Source: Paralichthys olivaceus
Lineage: Eukaryota > Chordata > Actinopteri > Pleuronectiformes > Paralichthyidae
Length of the DNA: 64,000 bases
Reading direction: 5' to 3'
Assembly (NCBI RefSeq): GCF_024713975.1
Contig: NC_091107.1
Span: 17,177,001-17,241,000 of the forward strand
The notes beneath the pieces are model-generated. The model saw only the letters and a program-made list of their open reading frames with translations. It did not search any database and was not told where the DNA came from. The first letter of the stretch is position 1. The number at the start of each line of letters is the position of its first letter. Shown here piece after piece: positions 37,701 to 48,943 of the stretch. The translations under genes were made by a program, and so were the position numbers.

Positions 37701-37921
37701 CAAATATCCGGTAAAAAGACTTGGGGGTCCAGTATAGTGTCAGATAGATGTGCACATGGGGTGCTTTTACTCACGATACTTTAGTGTGCCGTTGTAGGCA
37801 AATTCATAGGAATTACTTGCAATATGTTAAAAGCAATATAATGACTTGATTATTGTCTGTCATGAATTTAAAATGTGGATAAATTGGTGAGACATCTATG
37901 TGTGTGCGTGTGTGTGTATAT

Positions 37922-38057
37922 CAGTAGTTCTCCAATCTCAGGACCCCAGGTGCTTTTGTCTAGTGGATCCTGATTTTGGTGGGGGGGTATCAGGTGAGTA
38001 GACTTAGAAGAAAAAAAATGGCACTTTGGGGTTGAATACTGGAATTGAGAACCACTG
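37922..38057. mobile_element. Short hAT MITE (136 bp) with 8-bp target duplication
   Basis: Ends CAGTAGTTCTCCAAT and, inverted, CAGTGGTTCTCAATT. The flanking octamers are GTGTATAT (37914-37921) and GTGTACAT (38058-38065), 7 of 8 identical. Both features are what hAT transposition leaves. The interior contains GGGGGGG at about 37981-37987. Too short to encode anything. Confidence 0.75.
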
Positions 38058-38069
38058 GTGTACATAGTA

Positions 38070-40610
38070 GGTGCAGGATTCTATGTGGAAGGCTGTGCAA
38101 TTGATTTGTGGTGCAGGAGAAGTGCATATGAAGATTGTGTGCTCGTAAAGAAGCTCGACTCGGAAGGTCATTTGTTCTGTGTTGTATGTTCGTCCTTTTG
38201 GCACACAAAGAACTGGCCTCCATACAAACAAGTGTGTGTGAACGTGTGCAGTCAAAACCAATGAGCTACACTGAGATCAGGGAAGAACACAGCTCTGACG
38301 TTAAAGCCGGTGTGGCAATATTAGTGGTTAGAAAAGAAATGCATCTGCTTTTTTTTATACTATCCTCCACTAGTTCTAACCACTATTTTTGTCTGTGTTG
38401 TTCAAAAATAATGGTCTGACCTGTTTGATTTGTGGGCTATGATATGTAACACTAACCCATGTGTATGATTTTTTTTTTTTTTAGATTTGTGATGAGACTT
38501 TGCTGCTTTTTCTGCAGCATTGAAGATCATTGCATAAAAAGTTCCCGCCTTTGTGTATGAACATGTGTTGAACTTTAACTTGTTAGTGCCCCGTCAAGGG
38601 CTCGAGGCAACATGAAATGCAACATGTGCAACATCTTCCTTTTTGGATGTTGAAACTATGTCTGACAACATTCTTTAAGTCATCATTCAGCAGGTTTGTA
38701 TACTTACAGCATAAAGAATCATTATATTCAGCTTCACATGCAATGCAAAAGCTACAGAATCTGATGTCGAAAAATCAGATCCCAAAAAATAATAAGTGTC
38801 CAAAGGGCAATGAATCTTCTAGCCATGTACAGTTCCATTTAAATAGACAGAAACATGCAGTTTATAGTGAAAGATAACAAAGCCAGCAAATGTTATTATA
38901 CAAATTCCCCCAGAGCAGTTATATTTGTGCAGCTTGCAGCGTGCGCAAATTTGTAAAGACTTGAAAACTCCTTTTTTCATACATGTTCCTTTCTAGGATT
39001 TAAGGGTATTTTATTTACATTTTGACACTTTTGTGGGTTTGGAAGATTTCCATCCATGATGTTTTTGAATGCTTATTTTTTTATGTAAGCAGTGGTCATT
39101 TAGGGATCAATTTACATGGCTATAGATCCAGCTGCTTGGTGAGGCTACAGAGGGGCTACCTCAGGAGGAAGAGTATGTGGCCAAGTAACTGTGTGAACAC
39201 GTGTTAAATCTTCATCTTGTCAAGTTAAATTTGAATATTAGGTTTATTAAATGTCGTGCAGTTTGTGCTTAAGCCTGAGATCATTTGTCTTTGACTTGTT
39301 TTCAAGGTGTATACGGCTGATTAATCTCACTTTATAAGATGCCCGGTGGTTAAAAAAAAGTTGTCTGCTGCTGGGGCGGCAACCCGACAGCTGATGTGGT
39401 TTCCCCAGGATTAATGGTGCAGCTGGAAAACACTGGAGGTCACTTGCTGCAGTTCAAATTGAAAACGGTTCATCGTGTCTCACACAGCCCCAGACTTGAC
39501 TGAGCAGGGATTGACCTATCTGGCAAAATGTGACTCTGATTCACCCGTCTGCTTTTATTTTCATCGGTTACAGCTAATATGAAACTTCTTGGTCTGCGAT
39601 TTGTTTATTAACCTTATTTCTCCAATAGTGATCAGATATCTGAAGCAAACAAATAAATATAGCTGCCTGGGTCGAAGTAGAGCTTTTAAAACTTTTTCCT
39701 TTTCCTAAAGGTAAATCTTTTTTTTCATTAGCATACAAATACATTTTAGGTACGGTGGGTTATGGTGAAGAGGGGATCATTTGCAGTGACGCTGTTAAAA
39801 TTATACAGTCATTTGTAGTTTCTATTAAATATGTGTGCATTAATATTAATGAGCAATACAATAAATTACCAAACCTCACACATTTCCTTGTATAGCCACA
39901 GTGTACATTTAACATTGCCAGTTATAATGAAGAATAGCTACTAAACGTTATATTATTTAGACGTTCGAATCAATGTTTGTATTTTGAAAGACTATTTAAA
40001 TGATTAAATTCTATTTTTTACTCAATTTACTGTTGTTTGTTGACACTGCTTTATTTTTGTGTGTGATATTGGCTGTGAATTTCTGTGTGTAGGCTACTTT
40101 TTTTCCATTTAGAGAAAAACAGTTTGATGTCCTTGTCTAAACATGTCCACATTAAAAAAATCACTGTGAAAAAAAAGTGAGATCTTCCACTATCTGTCCC
40201 CACAGGGCGTGGATTATTGTAGGTGCTTTGTGTTGTGTAATAAACGGACACACCACCACCACCGCATATCATTGGTCTCATCTCTCACTGTGGATATTTA
40301 TGCACGTGTGTTTGTGTGCGTGTTTCTGTATTATGAGGGCAGTGTGGTGAAGAGTACTGTTGAAACTTTCAACTTCATGTTTACTGTTTTTGACCGGGGA
40401 CATTCTGACAGACTTCACTGATGATGAGGGACAGTATTTCAAAACAAATACTGAACAGACTTCACATGCAGCTACTGAGCCAGAATAAATAAAGACTATA
40501 AAGCAATCAGTGGACGATAGTAGTGACATGTATAACAATAGACTGTACATACACTTATACATTGTGTATGTACTTTATATACAGTCTGGTGGATTTAACG
40601 TGTGCATATA
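38070..40610. other. esrra-prdx5 interval, no gene recognised
   Basis: AT-rich DNA with poly-T runs and short open frames lacking domains. In human the gene TRMT112 lies between ESRRA and PRDX5; I searched by eye for its conserved protein on both strands and did not see it here. Confidence 0.45.
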
Positions 40611-40611
40611 G

Positions 40612-40790
40612 TGAGATAGATAGATCAATAGAAAGGTAGATAGATGATATAAGACTGATCAATTGATAAAGAGATCGACATGGAATGGATAGATAGATTG
40701 TACATCAATGGATAGAGAGATCGATATATGGAAATATGTGATAAGATAGAAAGATGGATAGATAGATGGATGGATGGATGGATACCATGG
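40612..40790 (+). repeat. Degenerate GATA/GATG microsatellite
   Basis: Repeated AGATAGATAGAT, GATGGATGGATGGATGG and similar units, interrupted by other tetramers. Confidence 0.85.
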
Positions 40791-40818
40791 CAACTTAATT
40801 TTCTTTAACTAGGTTGAC

Positions 40819-40945
40819 ATATCTCCAGCTGCAGTTATATACTACTTTATATACATTCTGTGATAGGCATAGAGTGTATAGATGGGTGATGTCTCTAGCT
40901 GCAGATATATAGTACTTTATATACAGATCACTACTTTATATACTC
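40819..40945 (+). repeat. Local duplication (TCTCYAGCTGCAG ... CTTTATATACA)
   Basis: TCTCCAGCTGCAGTTATATA at about 40820 and TCTCTAGCTGCAGATATATA at about 40890 start two units about 70 bases long, each going on to TACTTTATATACA. A third partial CTACTTTATATAC follows at about 40930. Confidence 0.65.
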
Positions 40946-40988
40946 ATCAGCCCGTGTAACAAACACTCATCAGACATATGGCGTCTTG

Positions 40989-41002
40989 TTAGCAGATGGC
41001 GC
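40989..41002 (+). promoter_or_regulatory. Candidate CTCF-like motif upstream of prdx5
   Basis: TTAGCAGATGGCGC matches 12 of 14 positions of CCASYAGRKGGCRS. It lies about 185 bases before the prdx5 ATG in a GC-richer stretch (40.98-41.18 kb) that is likely the prdx5 promoter. Confidence 0.35.
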
Positions 41003-41186
41003 AGTAAATAGATTTAGCCGAGGCCTCAGTCTGATTAACACTCAGCTGCCAAACTCAGAGAGTGGAGGGGGGCGGGGTGAGTGGAACTCCAGAGGAGGGG
41101 GGTGTGTGAGTGTGAGTTAGCATCAGGTTAGCACAGACAGGCTACACACACGCGCGTCAGAGCTAGCTAGCCCCATAAAGCTAATC

Positions 41187-43743
41187 ATGCTCTCCATCAC
41201 ATCCAGCGTCACCAGGAGAACCAGTGTGGTCCAGTGCGCTGTCAGGCTGCTACACCGCTCCGCCACCGTCAACATGCCCATCCAGGTGAGACTCCGGCCG
41301 CTGTTAGCTGCGGATGCTACCCGCTCTCGGTCAAGGACGCGTCGGTGTATTATTACCGAGCAGCAGCTGAAGGTTAGATGGTCTGACTGTGACCGTGTAG
41401 CTCACTGAGCTAAGGGCCCCTCAGAGAGAGAGGGGGCCGCCATGATGGACTGTAACAGGGATGAATGAGTCTGTGGTCAGTCGATCGTCTGTGCTGTCAG
41501 TTCTGGACCAACTACTGCTGCTTCACTGTGTGTGCACATGAAACAAGCTGTCAGTGAGTGTCGGAGGTGCTGGTGTACTGTTACACGTTTAATGAAACAT
41601 GTACAAAGTCAAACCTGCTGCCTCGTCTGTTTGTCGATCTTCATTCTGTCCAAGACTAAACTTCATTCTGTGAAGAACACGACCAGTCCTCACACAGCCT
41701 GTTTGGTTGGTTTGTCAATCATCTGTAATAAACTGCAAACACATGTTTCTTCGACTTTTAAACACTGATCGTGTGACAAGCATGCCATTATTCATCTCTT
41801 TGGTATTATATTTATTTATCTGCAGAAATGAATTTAATTGAATTATTCATTCGGCCATTTTGACAAGAGGTCTGTACTTATAAGGGTGTTGTTATGTCGC
41901 CCTCCAGTGGCCGCCGAGCATCAAGCATCAATACTGTTGAGATGATCCACGCTTCATCCACAAGGCTCTAATCTATAATATATCCATGCTCTAATCTAAA
42001 CATTAATCACACATATAACTGGAAAGTTTCATTACAATTATAACAATAATGATATATTTAATAATCCCTGGTTCCCTGTTGTGAATACATGTGGTATTGA
42101 AAAATGTATGTTTGATCTTTCCTATGTTTTTCCCATACATCCAATCCTTTGACTATGCATGATAAAGTAATTATTAACATTGGTTTTATATTTTAAAGAT
42201 AGATGGATATATCATATAAGATAATAATAATAATAATAGCTACACTGAAAACATTGAAAAAATGGAATTACAAAATTACATTTGATCTTTATGTTTTATG
42301 CACATCTTTCCTTCAAATCTTGTCCTTTGTGTGACTATACTTAATAAAATCATGAACATTTGTTTCTTTTTACAGGGTTTCTGCTTTGTCTTGAAATAGT
42401 ATAAAAATTCATCAATAATGCTCTAAATATGTTAATGGCAGTCGATGCTGCATTTCGGACACATGGTCATCTCTAGATAATGTTATCCTGCCGATGTCCA
42501 CAATATCAGTACTATTGTGAAAATGCTGAGTTAGAATCATTAAAGTAAGAGGTGGAAAAAATGTCTTGAACACATTATACCGATGGAGAAAATAATACTT
42601 TCTGTCTGCTTAAAGGACAAACTATGATCTGTATAGTTGGCAATAGTAATTTGAAAAAGCAAGTCTACTCTTGTCTCCTCTATCTCCACCAGGTTGGTGA
42701 ACATCTCCCCGCAGTGGAGGTCCAGGAGGGGGAGCCTGGAAACAAGGTGGCCATGGATAAGCTCTTTAAGGGGAAGAAAGGAGTCCTCTTTGCTGTACCT
42801 GGAGCTTTTACGCCTGGTTGTTCCAAGGTGAGTCCTCACGTTACTTTGATTGACATGTCCTGTGCACAATGACCTTCGCATCAGTTGCCCTGACGTTTTT
42901 CTTGTTGCTTTCAGACTCACCTCCCAGGTTTCGTGCAGCAGGCCGAGGACTTGAAGAGTAAAGGTATTCAGGAAGTTGCTTGCGTCTCTGTCAATGACGC
43001 GTTTGTCATGGCTGCTTGGGGAAAGGAGCATGGAGCAGATGGCAAGGTACGGACCACAGCTTCTGTGTGAGAGCAATGTCTGTCACAGCCGTGAAGTCTA
43101 GTCCAGTAAATCTAACTTCTAATTTAACATCTGACCACATATTGTCACTATTCAGAAGATGGTAATATTATTGCATAGTCCTTCTAGATATCAAAGCAAC
43201 ACTATAACTGCCTCCTGAGCAATTACATGCTATTCATGATATTCCTCACTTGAGTGTGTAGCCCCAGCCATCTGTGAGACATTATCACAGTGTACTACCT
43301 TAAAGACTAATAAAATTCACATGTATAATGAATATCATGAATAATTTGGAGTGTACTGCTTTTTTCTTTTGCAGGTTCGGATGCTGGCTGATCCTACTGG
43401 AGCATTTACAAAGGTAAAACTATATGTGGGGTGTATTCAAGTTCTATTTAAAGTACTGTGACTGTGTACTCATCAGGTTTTCTCTATCATCTAATTAGGA
43501 AGTTGACCTGTTACTTGACAATGATCAGATTGTTCAGGTACTTGGAAACAAGCGATCCAAGAGGTAAGGATTATTTTCTTAAGATTTTTTAAGACTGCAT
43601 TTGAACATGGTTTTTATAAAATGATCCTTTATTTCAGATATGCTATGTTGGTAGAAGATGGAGTTGTGAAGAAGATCAATGTGGAGCCTGATGGCACCGG
43701 TCTCACCTGCAGTCTGGCTTCCAACATTCTCTCTGAGCTGTAG
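41187..43743 (+). CDS. prdx5: Peroxiredoxin-5, mitochondrial and cytosolic/peroxisomal forms
   Basis: Exons 41187-41285, 42693-42827, 42915-43046, 43375-43413, 43499-43563 and 43638-43743 join in phase to 191 aa. It is an atypical 2-Cys peroxiredoxin that reduces H2O2, alkyl peroxides and peroxynitrite using thioredoxin. The catalytic motif PGAFTPGCSK has the peroxidatic Cys76; the resolving Cys181 is in GTGLTCSLASNIL; a third conserved Cys lies in VACVSVNDAF. The first 29 residues are Arg/Ser-rich without acidic residues, a mitochondrial presequence, and Met30 (ATG 41274, VNMPIQ) is the expected start of the short form, as in mammals. The C-terminus is SEL rather than the human peroxisomal SQL. 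The ATG is preceded by a CpG-rich stretch. Human PRDX5 is 214 aa with a longer presequence. Confidence 0.96.
41897..41910 (-). promoter_or_regulatory. Candidate CTCF-like motif in prdx5 intron 1
   Basis: On the minus strand CCACTGGAGGGCGA matches 12 of 14 positions of the core consensus. It faces the motif at 40989. Confidence 0.3.
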
Positions 43744-43830
43744 GCTTAGGTAGACCTCAATAACACAAACTGCAAACCTTGAGTCACTGTAAAAGTTGCA
43801 CTGCAATAAAACCCACTTATCAACTCCCTC
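43744..43830 (+). other. prdx5: 3' UTR of prdx5 with poly(A) signal
   Basis: AATAAA at 43805-43810 lies 62 bases after the TAG stop, giving a short 3' UTR. A further AATAAA near 43982 is an alternative. Confidence 0.55.
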
Positions 43831-44317
43831 AAGTTTACCCCTTTTCCAAAGAAGGATGCAAATGTAATGTGGATGCTAGTTTCAAGCTACACAGCTGGAT
43901 GGAAATTAATGCGCACAATTATGACACAAAAAGAAATGTAATGGAATATGCATTTGCCTCTGTATCTTGTCTCATGTTAGTAAATAAACATTATCCCTGA
44001 AAGCAATAATCAAGGTTTTCCTGTGTTGTTTATAGTGTAGGTAGTACTGTTTGGTGACATTTGACCTCAGAATGTTTATCCTACTCCTGTTACAGATGGT
44101 TTTTGTGTGTACATACTGTTGTATCAGAATCAGGTGTCAAGCAGGTTTACACAAACAAGGAATTCGCTGTGGTGTATTTGTGTAAATATAGATATAAAAA
44201 TGTTTGTAAAATATACAAATATGAAACACATGACAAAATACAAAAAGCACCAGGAAGGGGTTGTGCAATACATTGTAAGTAAGCCCTACAAACTGTATTC
44301 TGTAAAGTGATATTGTA

Positions 44318-44570
44318 TTTAGAATAGAATGCCTTTATTGTCACTATACACATGTACAATGAGATTTAAAAACCACTCCAATAACATTGCAACCAGTGTA
44401 AAGATATATACAATATAAAAATATGACATAAAGTGAGGTAACAGTGCAAAAAAGAGGTAAGGTGCATGGTCTTGAGGAATATGTATTTATATTTACAGAT
44501 AAATACAGTGTTTCATAAATATGTATATTGCACGTTATGGTATGAATATTACACATTGTGAGGTATTGCA
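44318..44570. repeat. LINE-tail-like repeat (GAATAGAATGCCTTTATTGTCAC type)
   Basis: AGAATAGAATGCCTTTATTG, CACATGTACAATGAGATTT and AGTGCAAAAAAGAGGTAAG in order. I know the opening phrase as a common fish non-LTR retroposon 3' end in reverse orientation. It fills most of the prdx5-banf1 gap. Confidence 0.5.
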
Positions 44571-44739
44571 CAGTAGGTTTTGCAATTTGTATTATTGTAT
44601 ATAAAATATATATATAAAGTCTATATTTAGGAAAGTTTTCAATATATGCATACAGGATGACGATAAGGAATACAGCCTGAGGGTGGCAGCAATGCGACGG
44701 ATACCAACTGCAGCAAAAATATCAGAGAAGAAGAACACC

Positions 44740-44890
44740 ACGTAACGTAAGGGCGCAGAGGCAGGCGCGGTGAATTGTGGTCCCCGCCGCCTGTGGCTGA
44801 ACAGAAACAGAAAGCATCCTTCAGCTCCTGCAGCTCCTGCAGCTCCTCAGCAGAGCAGCACGTCGGTCTGAGTGAACACGACACTAACAG
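44740..44890 (+). promoter_or_regulatory. banf1: Promoter and probable untranslated first exon of banf1
   Basis: CpG-containing sequence ends at donor CACTAACAG|GTAGGA (exon end 44890). The banf1 coding exon starts at an acceptor (45782) with 39 untranslated bases before its ATG, so a 5' non-coding exon is required and this is the nearest good candidate. CpG-rich DNA continues downstream to about 45200. Confidence 0.5.
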
Positions 44891-45820
44891 GTAGGAACAC
44901 GCTCAGTCAGAACCAGTCAGAACCTTCAGGCGGGCTGATCGGTGCCTGTTGATCACAGACAACCTGAAGCCACGCTCCCTCCACAATGGAAGAGTTAGCT
45001 TGCTAACGTTGAAGCTACATCGATCTAAAGTTGACTCGAAGGCGCCTAAAATGCGAGCAGCGTCTTCTTACCTCAGAGTTGCACACTGCGGCTCGGAGAG
45101 GAGACACGCGAGGGTTTCATGTCTGGAAACTGAGCCACCGTTAAAATAACGCAGCTAGCTAACAAGCAGCCGCTCCTGGTATTAGCAGGTCTCCGGCTAG
45201 TGAGCGTTAGCTCCTTGTGCTAAAGCTGTTAGCATGGAAATGCAATGCGCGCGTAATTCCGCAGTAAGCGTGCATGGCATTAATGATAAGTATTCACCGA
45301 GTGTAAACAGAGGCAGGGCGATCAATGTGGTCACTGCGAGATACAGGAAACCGGACAAACATTGTTATTATCAGATATATTTAATGAACCTGTCGTTGAA
45401 ATGTTTGATGCTTTCAGTTTCTTTGTCACAGTGATTACGCTGAACTATGGATTCTTGTAAAACCCCTACTACTACTGTAATTTGATTGAGTTCCGTCGAT
45501 GTTCGTGTCAACTCACCATCTGTATAGATCCGTTGTTTCTCATTACATGTAAAGAATTTGCTAAGAAAGCAAGTCACGTGAAATTAAATTAAAGTCAACA
45601 AGTCAATTGTTATTCCAACTGCTTCACTTTCATCTGTTGTGGATGGAACATTTGTCCTCACTAGAAATGAAGAGTAAGTTTATTCAAATAGTTCCTTATT
45701 GTCCAAGAGGGATAAATCATTTGGGGAAATTTAATACCACCATTGTATTTTCATTTCCATTATTTGGTTTTTGTTTTACAGCTCGCTTTCTGGTGATCTG
45801 CAGCACCCATCAGAGCAGCC

Positions 45821-47617
45821 ATGTCATCGACATCCCAAAAGCATAAAGACTTTGTGGCCGAGCCCATGGGTGAGAAGCCCGTGATGGCTCTGGCAGGCAT
45901 CGGAGAGGCCCTTGGCAGTAGACTGGAGAAGAAAGGTTTTGACAAGGTGATTTTTTTATAAGGCCTAATAAATATATGATCCAGTGTGTAAGATTTAGGT
46001 GAAAGTGAACTATTAGCAGTAATTCAATGTAGAGTAATCCTCATGTTGTTTTCACTAGTTGTTTAATCTAAATTTTATGAACTGTAGTTTTCTTTACCCC
46101 AGAAAAGGCCCTTTATATTTAAATAGTTCTTATTTACATCGAGGGGGTCCTCTCTACGGAGGCCGCCATGTTTTTTTACATTAGTCCAGACTGAACAAAC
46201 TAAACACCTTTTGAGTTTTTATGACAACTGAAGCTACCACAGGTTCTTTTTCATGTTTGGAAAGGGAAGGTGAGGTGAGGGGTGTTCAGCTGCAACATGC
46301 AATTTCAACACTAGATATCACAAAATTCTACACACTGTACCTTAAAGGCATGGACTAGGTTGAAGCTACTGATAAAGTATATAAAGTTATCAGTTTATAT
46401 CAGATACTACTGATACTAGATACTGGTATCCTCACAGCAGTTGGTTAGAATTCCCTGATAGTCAAACTGGCACAGTTTGTATAATGATCATTTGTTTGAG
46501 CATTTGAAAGTGCATTACTTTTGTGTCACCTAAATTCTTACTTATACTCCCCGACAACAGGCACATGGACCCTTTTGGACACATCTATCCAATGTGTATT
46601 CTGTAAAAACGAAATACATGCTGTTGTTTACACTACAAAACAAATATGATCTCAAATGAGACACAATTATTTTCTCTGTCAGTTAAAGGTTAGACTTCAA
46701 TCTTTTTAATTCTATGTCTGTGGCAGATTTAATTGTTGAAAACAATTGCTAGCTTTGCATCATTAAGACTACAAACAATATATTGTCAGTCTTTTCCTTG
46801 TTGGTGCGCGAAAAACTTTGACAAAAGCTCTTTAAGTGTCTGACGGCACAGCTAGGGGTGTGCGATATTTATCTTCTATAAATGCGAGCTAAAGTTATCG
46901 AGTATTTGGGAGAGCCACATTGAATGTGCGCCCCTCTCTCTCAGTGAGTGAGTGAGTGAGGGAGAGCCAGGCACCTCACACAAGTGCCACAGGCCAAGCC
47001 GAAGTGAGCAAAGCCCAGATACAGGCACACGGAACGCTCCTCTGCACCAGCCAAATATTTGATGGCTCCACCAGTGGTCTAATCATCGTTATCAGCAAAA
47101 TCCCATAAAATATCGAGATATTATTTTTGGCAATAGCACACACCTCTAGACACAACACGATTTGATGGCAGTGGAGCAGTTAGCTTCGCAATATTTGTAA
47201 AGAATTTTTTTTAGCAGCCTTTGATTACGTTCAGTTAAGTGTCATTTTATCCTGCTCATTGGGTTTAGTCATATGATGGTAGGAAACCTGTTCTCTGTAC
47301 TGTAAATTGCTAGCCCATCCCATTTCCACATACCTGCTGTCATCACTGCACAGCTGTTAATAACTCTTGCATTCTTTAGTTGAGCTTGGACATTTGATGT
47401 GCTATGTCCTGTAACTTTTATATATCTATTTTAATTCGATTTTCCATTGTCTGTATTTATATGTCCACAGGCGTATGTTGTCCTCGGGCAGTTTCTAGTG
47501 CTTAAGAAAGATGAGGAGCTTTTCCGGGATTGGCTGAAGGACACTTGCCAGGCAAATTCCAAACAACAAAATGACTGCTACGGCTGTCTGAAAGAATGGT
47601 GTGACGCCTTCCTATAA
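45821..47617 (+). CDS. banf1: Barrier-to-autointegration factor (BAF)
   Basis: Coding exons 45821-45946 and 47471-47617 join in phase 0 to 90 aa, one residue longer than human BAF (89). BAF is a DNA-bridging dimer that binds LEM-domain proteins, lamins and histones and reassembles the nuclear envelope after mitosis. The N-terminus [11 protein letters not shown] keeps Ser/Thr sites at the position phosphorylated by VRK kinases in mammals, with one extra Ser. The helix-hairpin-helix is at about 26-41 ([16 protein letters not shown]). The second exon carries [18 protein letters not shown] and the conserved [14 protein letters not shown] end. Ala13 equals human Ala12, the residue changed in Nestor-Guillermo progeria. 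The ATG context (GCAGCCATGT) is good. The intron holds a TTAA-type MITE. Confidence 0.97.
45978..46341 (+). mobile_element. TTAA-type MITE, copy C, in the banf1 intron
   Basis: Starts (degraded) GATCCAGTGTGTAAGATTTA and ends AAATTCTACACACTGTACC with TTAA directly after (46342-46345). It is collinear with the copy at 35275, including GAGGGGGTCCTCTCTACGGA. The left duplication is lost. Confidence 0.65.
46931..46960 (+). repeat. Short (GTGA)n run
   Basis: AGTGAGTGAGTGAGTGAGGG inside the banf1 intron. Confidence 0.7.
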
Positions 47618-48925
47618 ACTACTCAATCACTGTTTTCTACTACTCAACTTCAAACTCAACATTACCTCTTTCATGGTCTCAATTTAATCCAGATGCACAG
47701 CACATATGAAGGGACACTACACACTTAATGGAAGTGTTTGTTTTTAAATTCTACTGAAAGCTGTTGGTGTATTTCTGAAATCCCACAACCCCCTAAAGTA
47801 ACACACACACATGCCCTTCTCATGGTCTTTGTCGTGTAGCACTATAGTAGAAAACCTGCACACTGTTTTTAAAGCCATTGGAAAGTTCAAAGCTGTCATC
47901 TAAAAAAAAAAACAGAAAAAAAACACGTTTCACAGTTTGATATGTTAATCCACCAAAGTTTAAAAGATTTCATGAGGAGGTGGATTGTTAGCTTGAAGTG
48001 CTTTGAATCGGATGTGACCCAAATTATAACCCAAAAAATGCAAATGACAGTACTCTATGCATAGATACTAAATAATAGTACAAACATTTAACAGTTTATC
48101 CTGCAACGAGTGGAGCAAAATGGCCAGACTCCCTTGTGGGGTCTGCTAAAAGCTTGTTTCACCCTGTAGATTGAAATGTGTATAAATAAAGATGTCAATG
48201 GCCAAACTCACACCACTGTCAAACAGGTGTCCAAGTCTTTTACCATTGAAACGTCAGCCTTTATATTAACAACTAGATGTTTTACTAAATTAGTTGGACA
48301 AAGCTGCACATTTTGTTTGTTTGTAGTAAACAAAGCAGCAGCCTTAAGTGCGGGTTCAAAGCAAATGAGTTGCGAGTTGTGACTGATGTGGAAGTGATCC
48401 TAATAAAAACCAATACCCATGGCATGATGAGGGCCCTGTTTGTCCCTTTCTGGATGGGTGCTAAAATGCTGTACTCTTACAAAAGAATGTATTAGAGGCC
48501 CCTGCAGAACCTGGCTGTGTCTCATATATATAAAAAAACAAATTGAGGCATAACACCCCCACTGTGTGTGTAGTTTACTCAAGAACAACTAAAGGTAAAA
48601 ATCTATTTGATAACTAATGGTCAGATCTTCATAACTGAGCTTGATATTAACTTAGAGTGTATTTCTAAACATAAGATGCCTTAATGCATGTTAGTTTACA
48701 CAGTTGATTAGATGAACTATAAACTATACAGTAGTGCATGGCATGTCTAGGCTGTGTCACATAATGTTCCACTCATGTTAACGAATGCTTGCAGTCACCA
48801 GCTAAATGAAGATGTACCTGTTGTGTAGCGGCTACTTGTTAAAACACTGGCTGATGTGTTTGCATTTTACTGGAAATTGAGCTTTTATATATTATCTTGA
48901 ATAAAGTCACAGATGAGAGAAAACC
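47618..48925 (+). other. banf1: 3' UTR of banf1, two poly(A) signals
   Basis: AATAAA occurs at 48185-48190 and at 48900-48905. The second, followed by TCACAGATGAG, ends about 20-40 bases before an AATAAA on the minus strand, so it may be the shared end of convergent genes. Open frames in between lack domains. Confidence 0.45.
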
Positions 48926-48943
48926 ATTGATGATGGGAAGTTT

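Noticed and set aside
42540..43076. 178-codon minus-strand open frame
   Set aside because: It lies antisense across prdx5 exons 2 and 3 and their intron. Those exons are certain on the + strand, and the frame has no recognisable domain.
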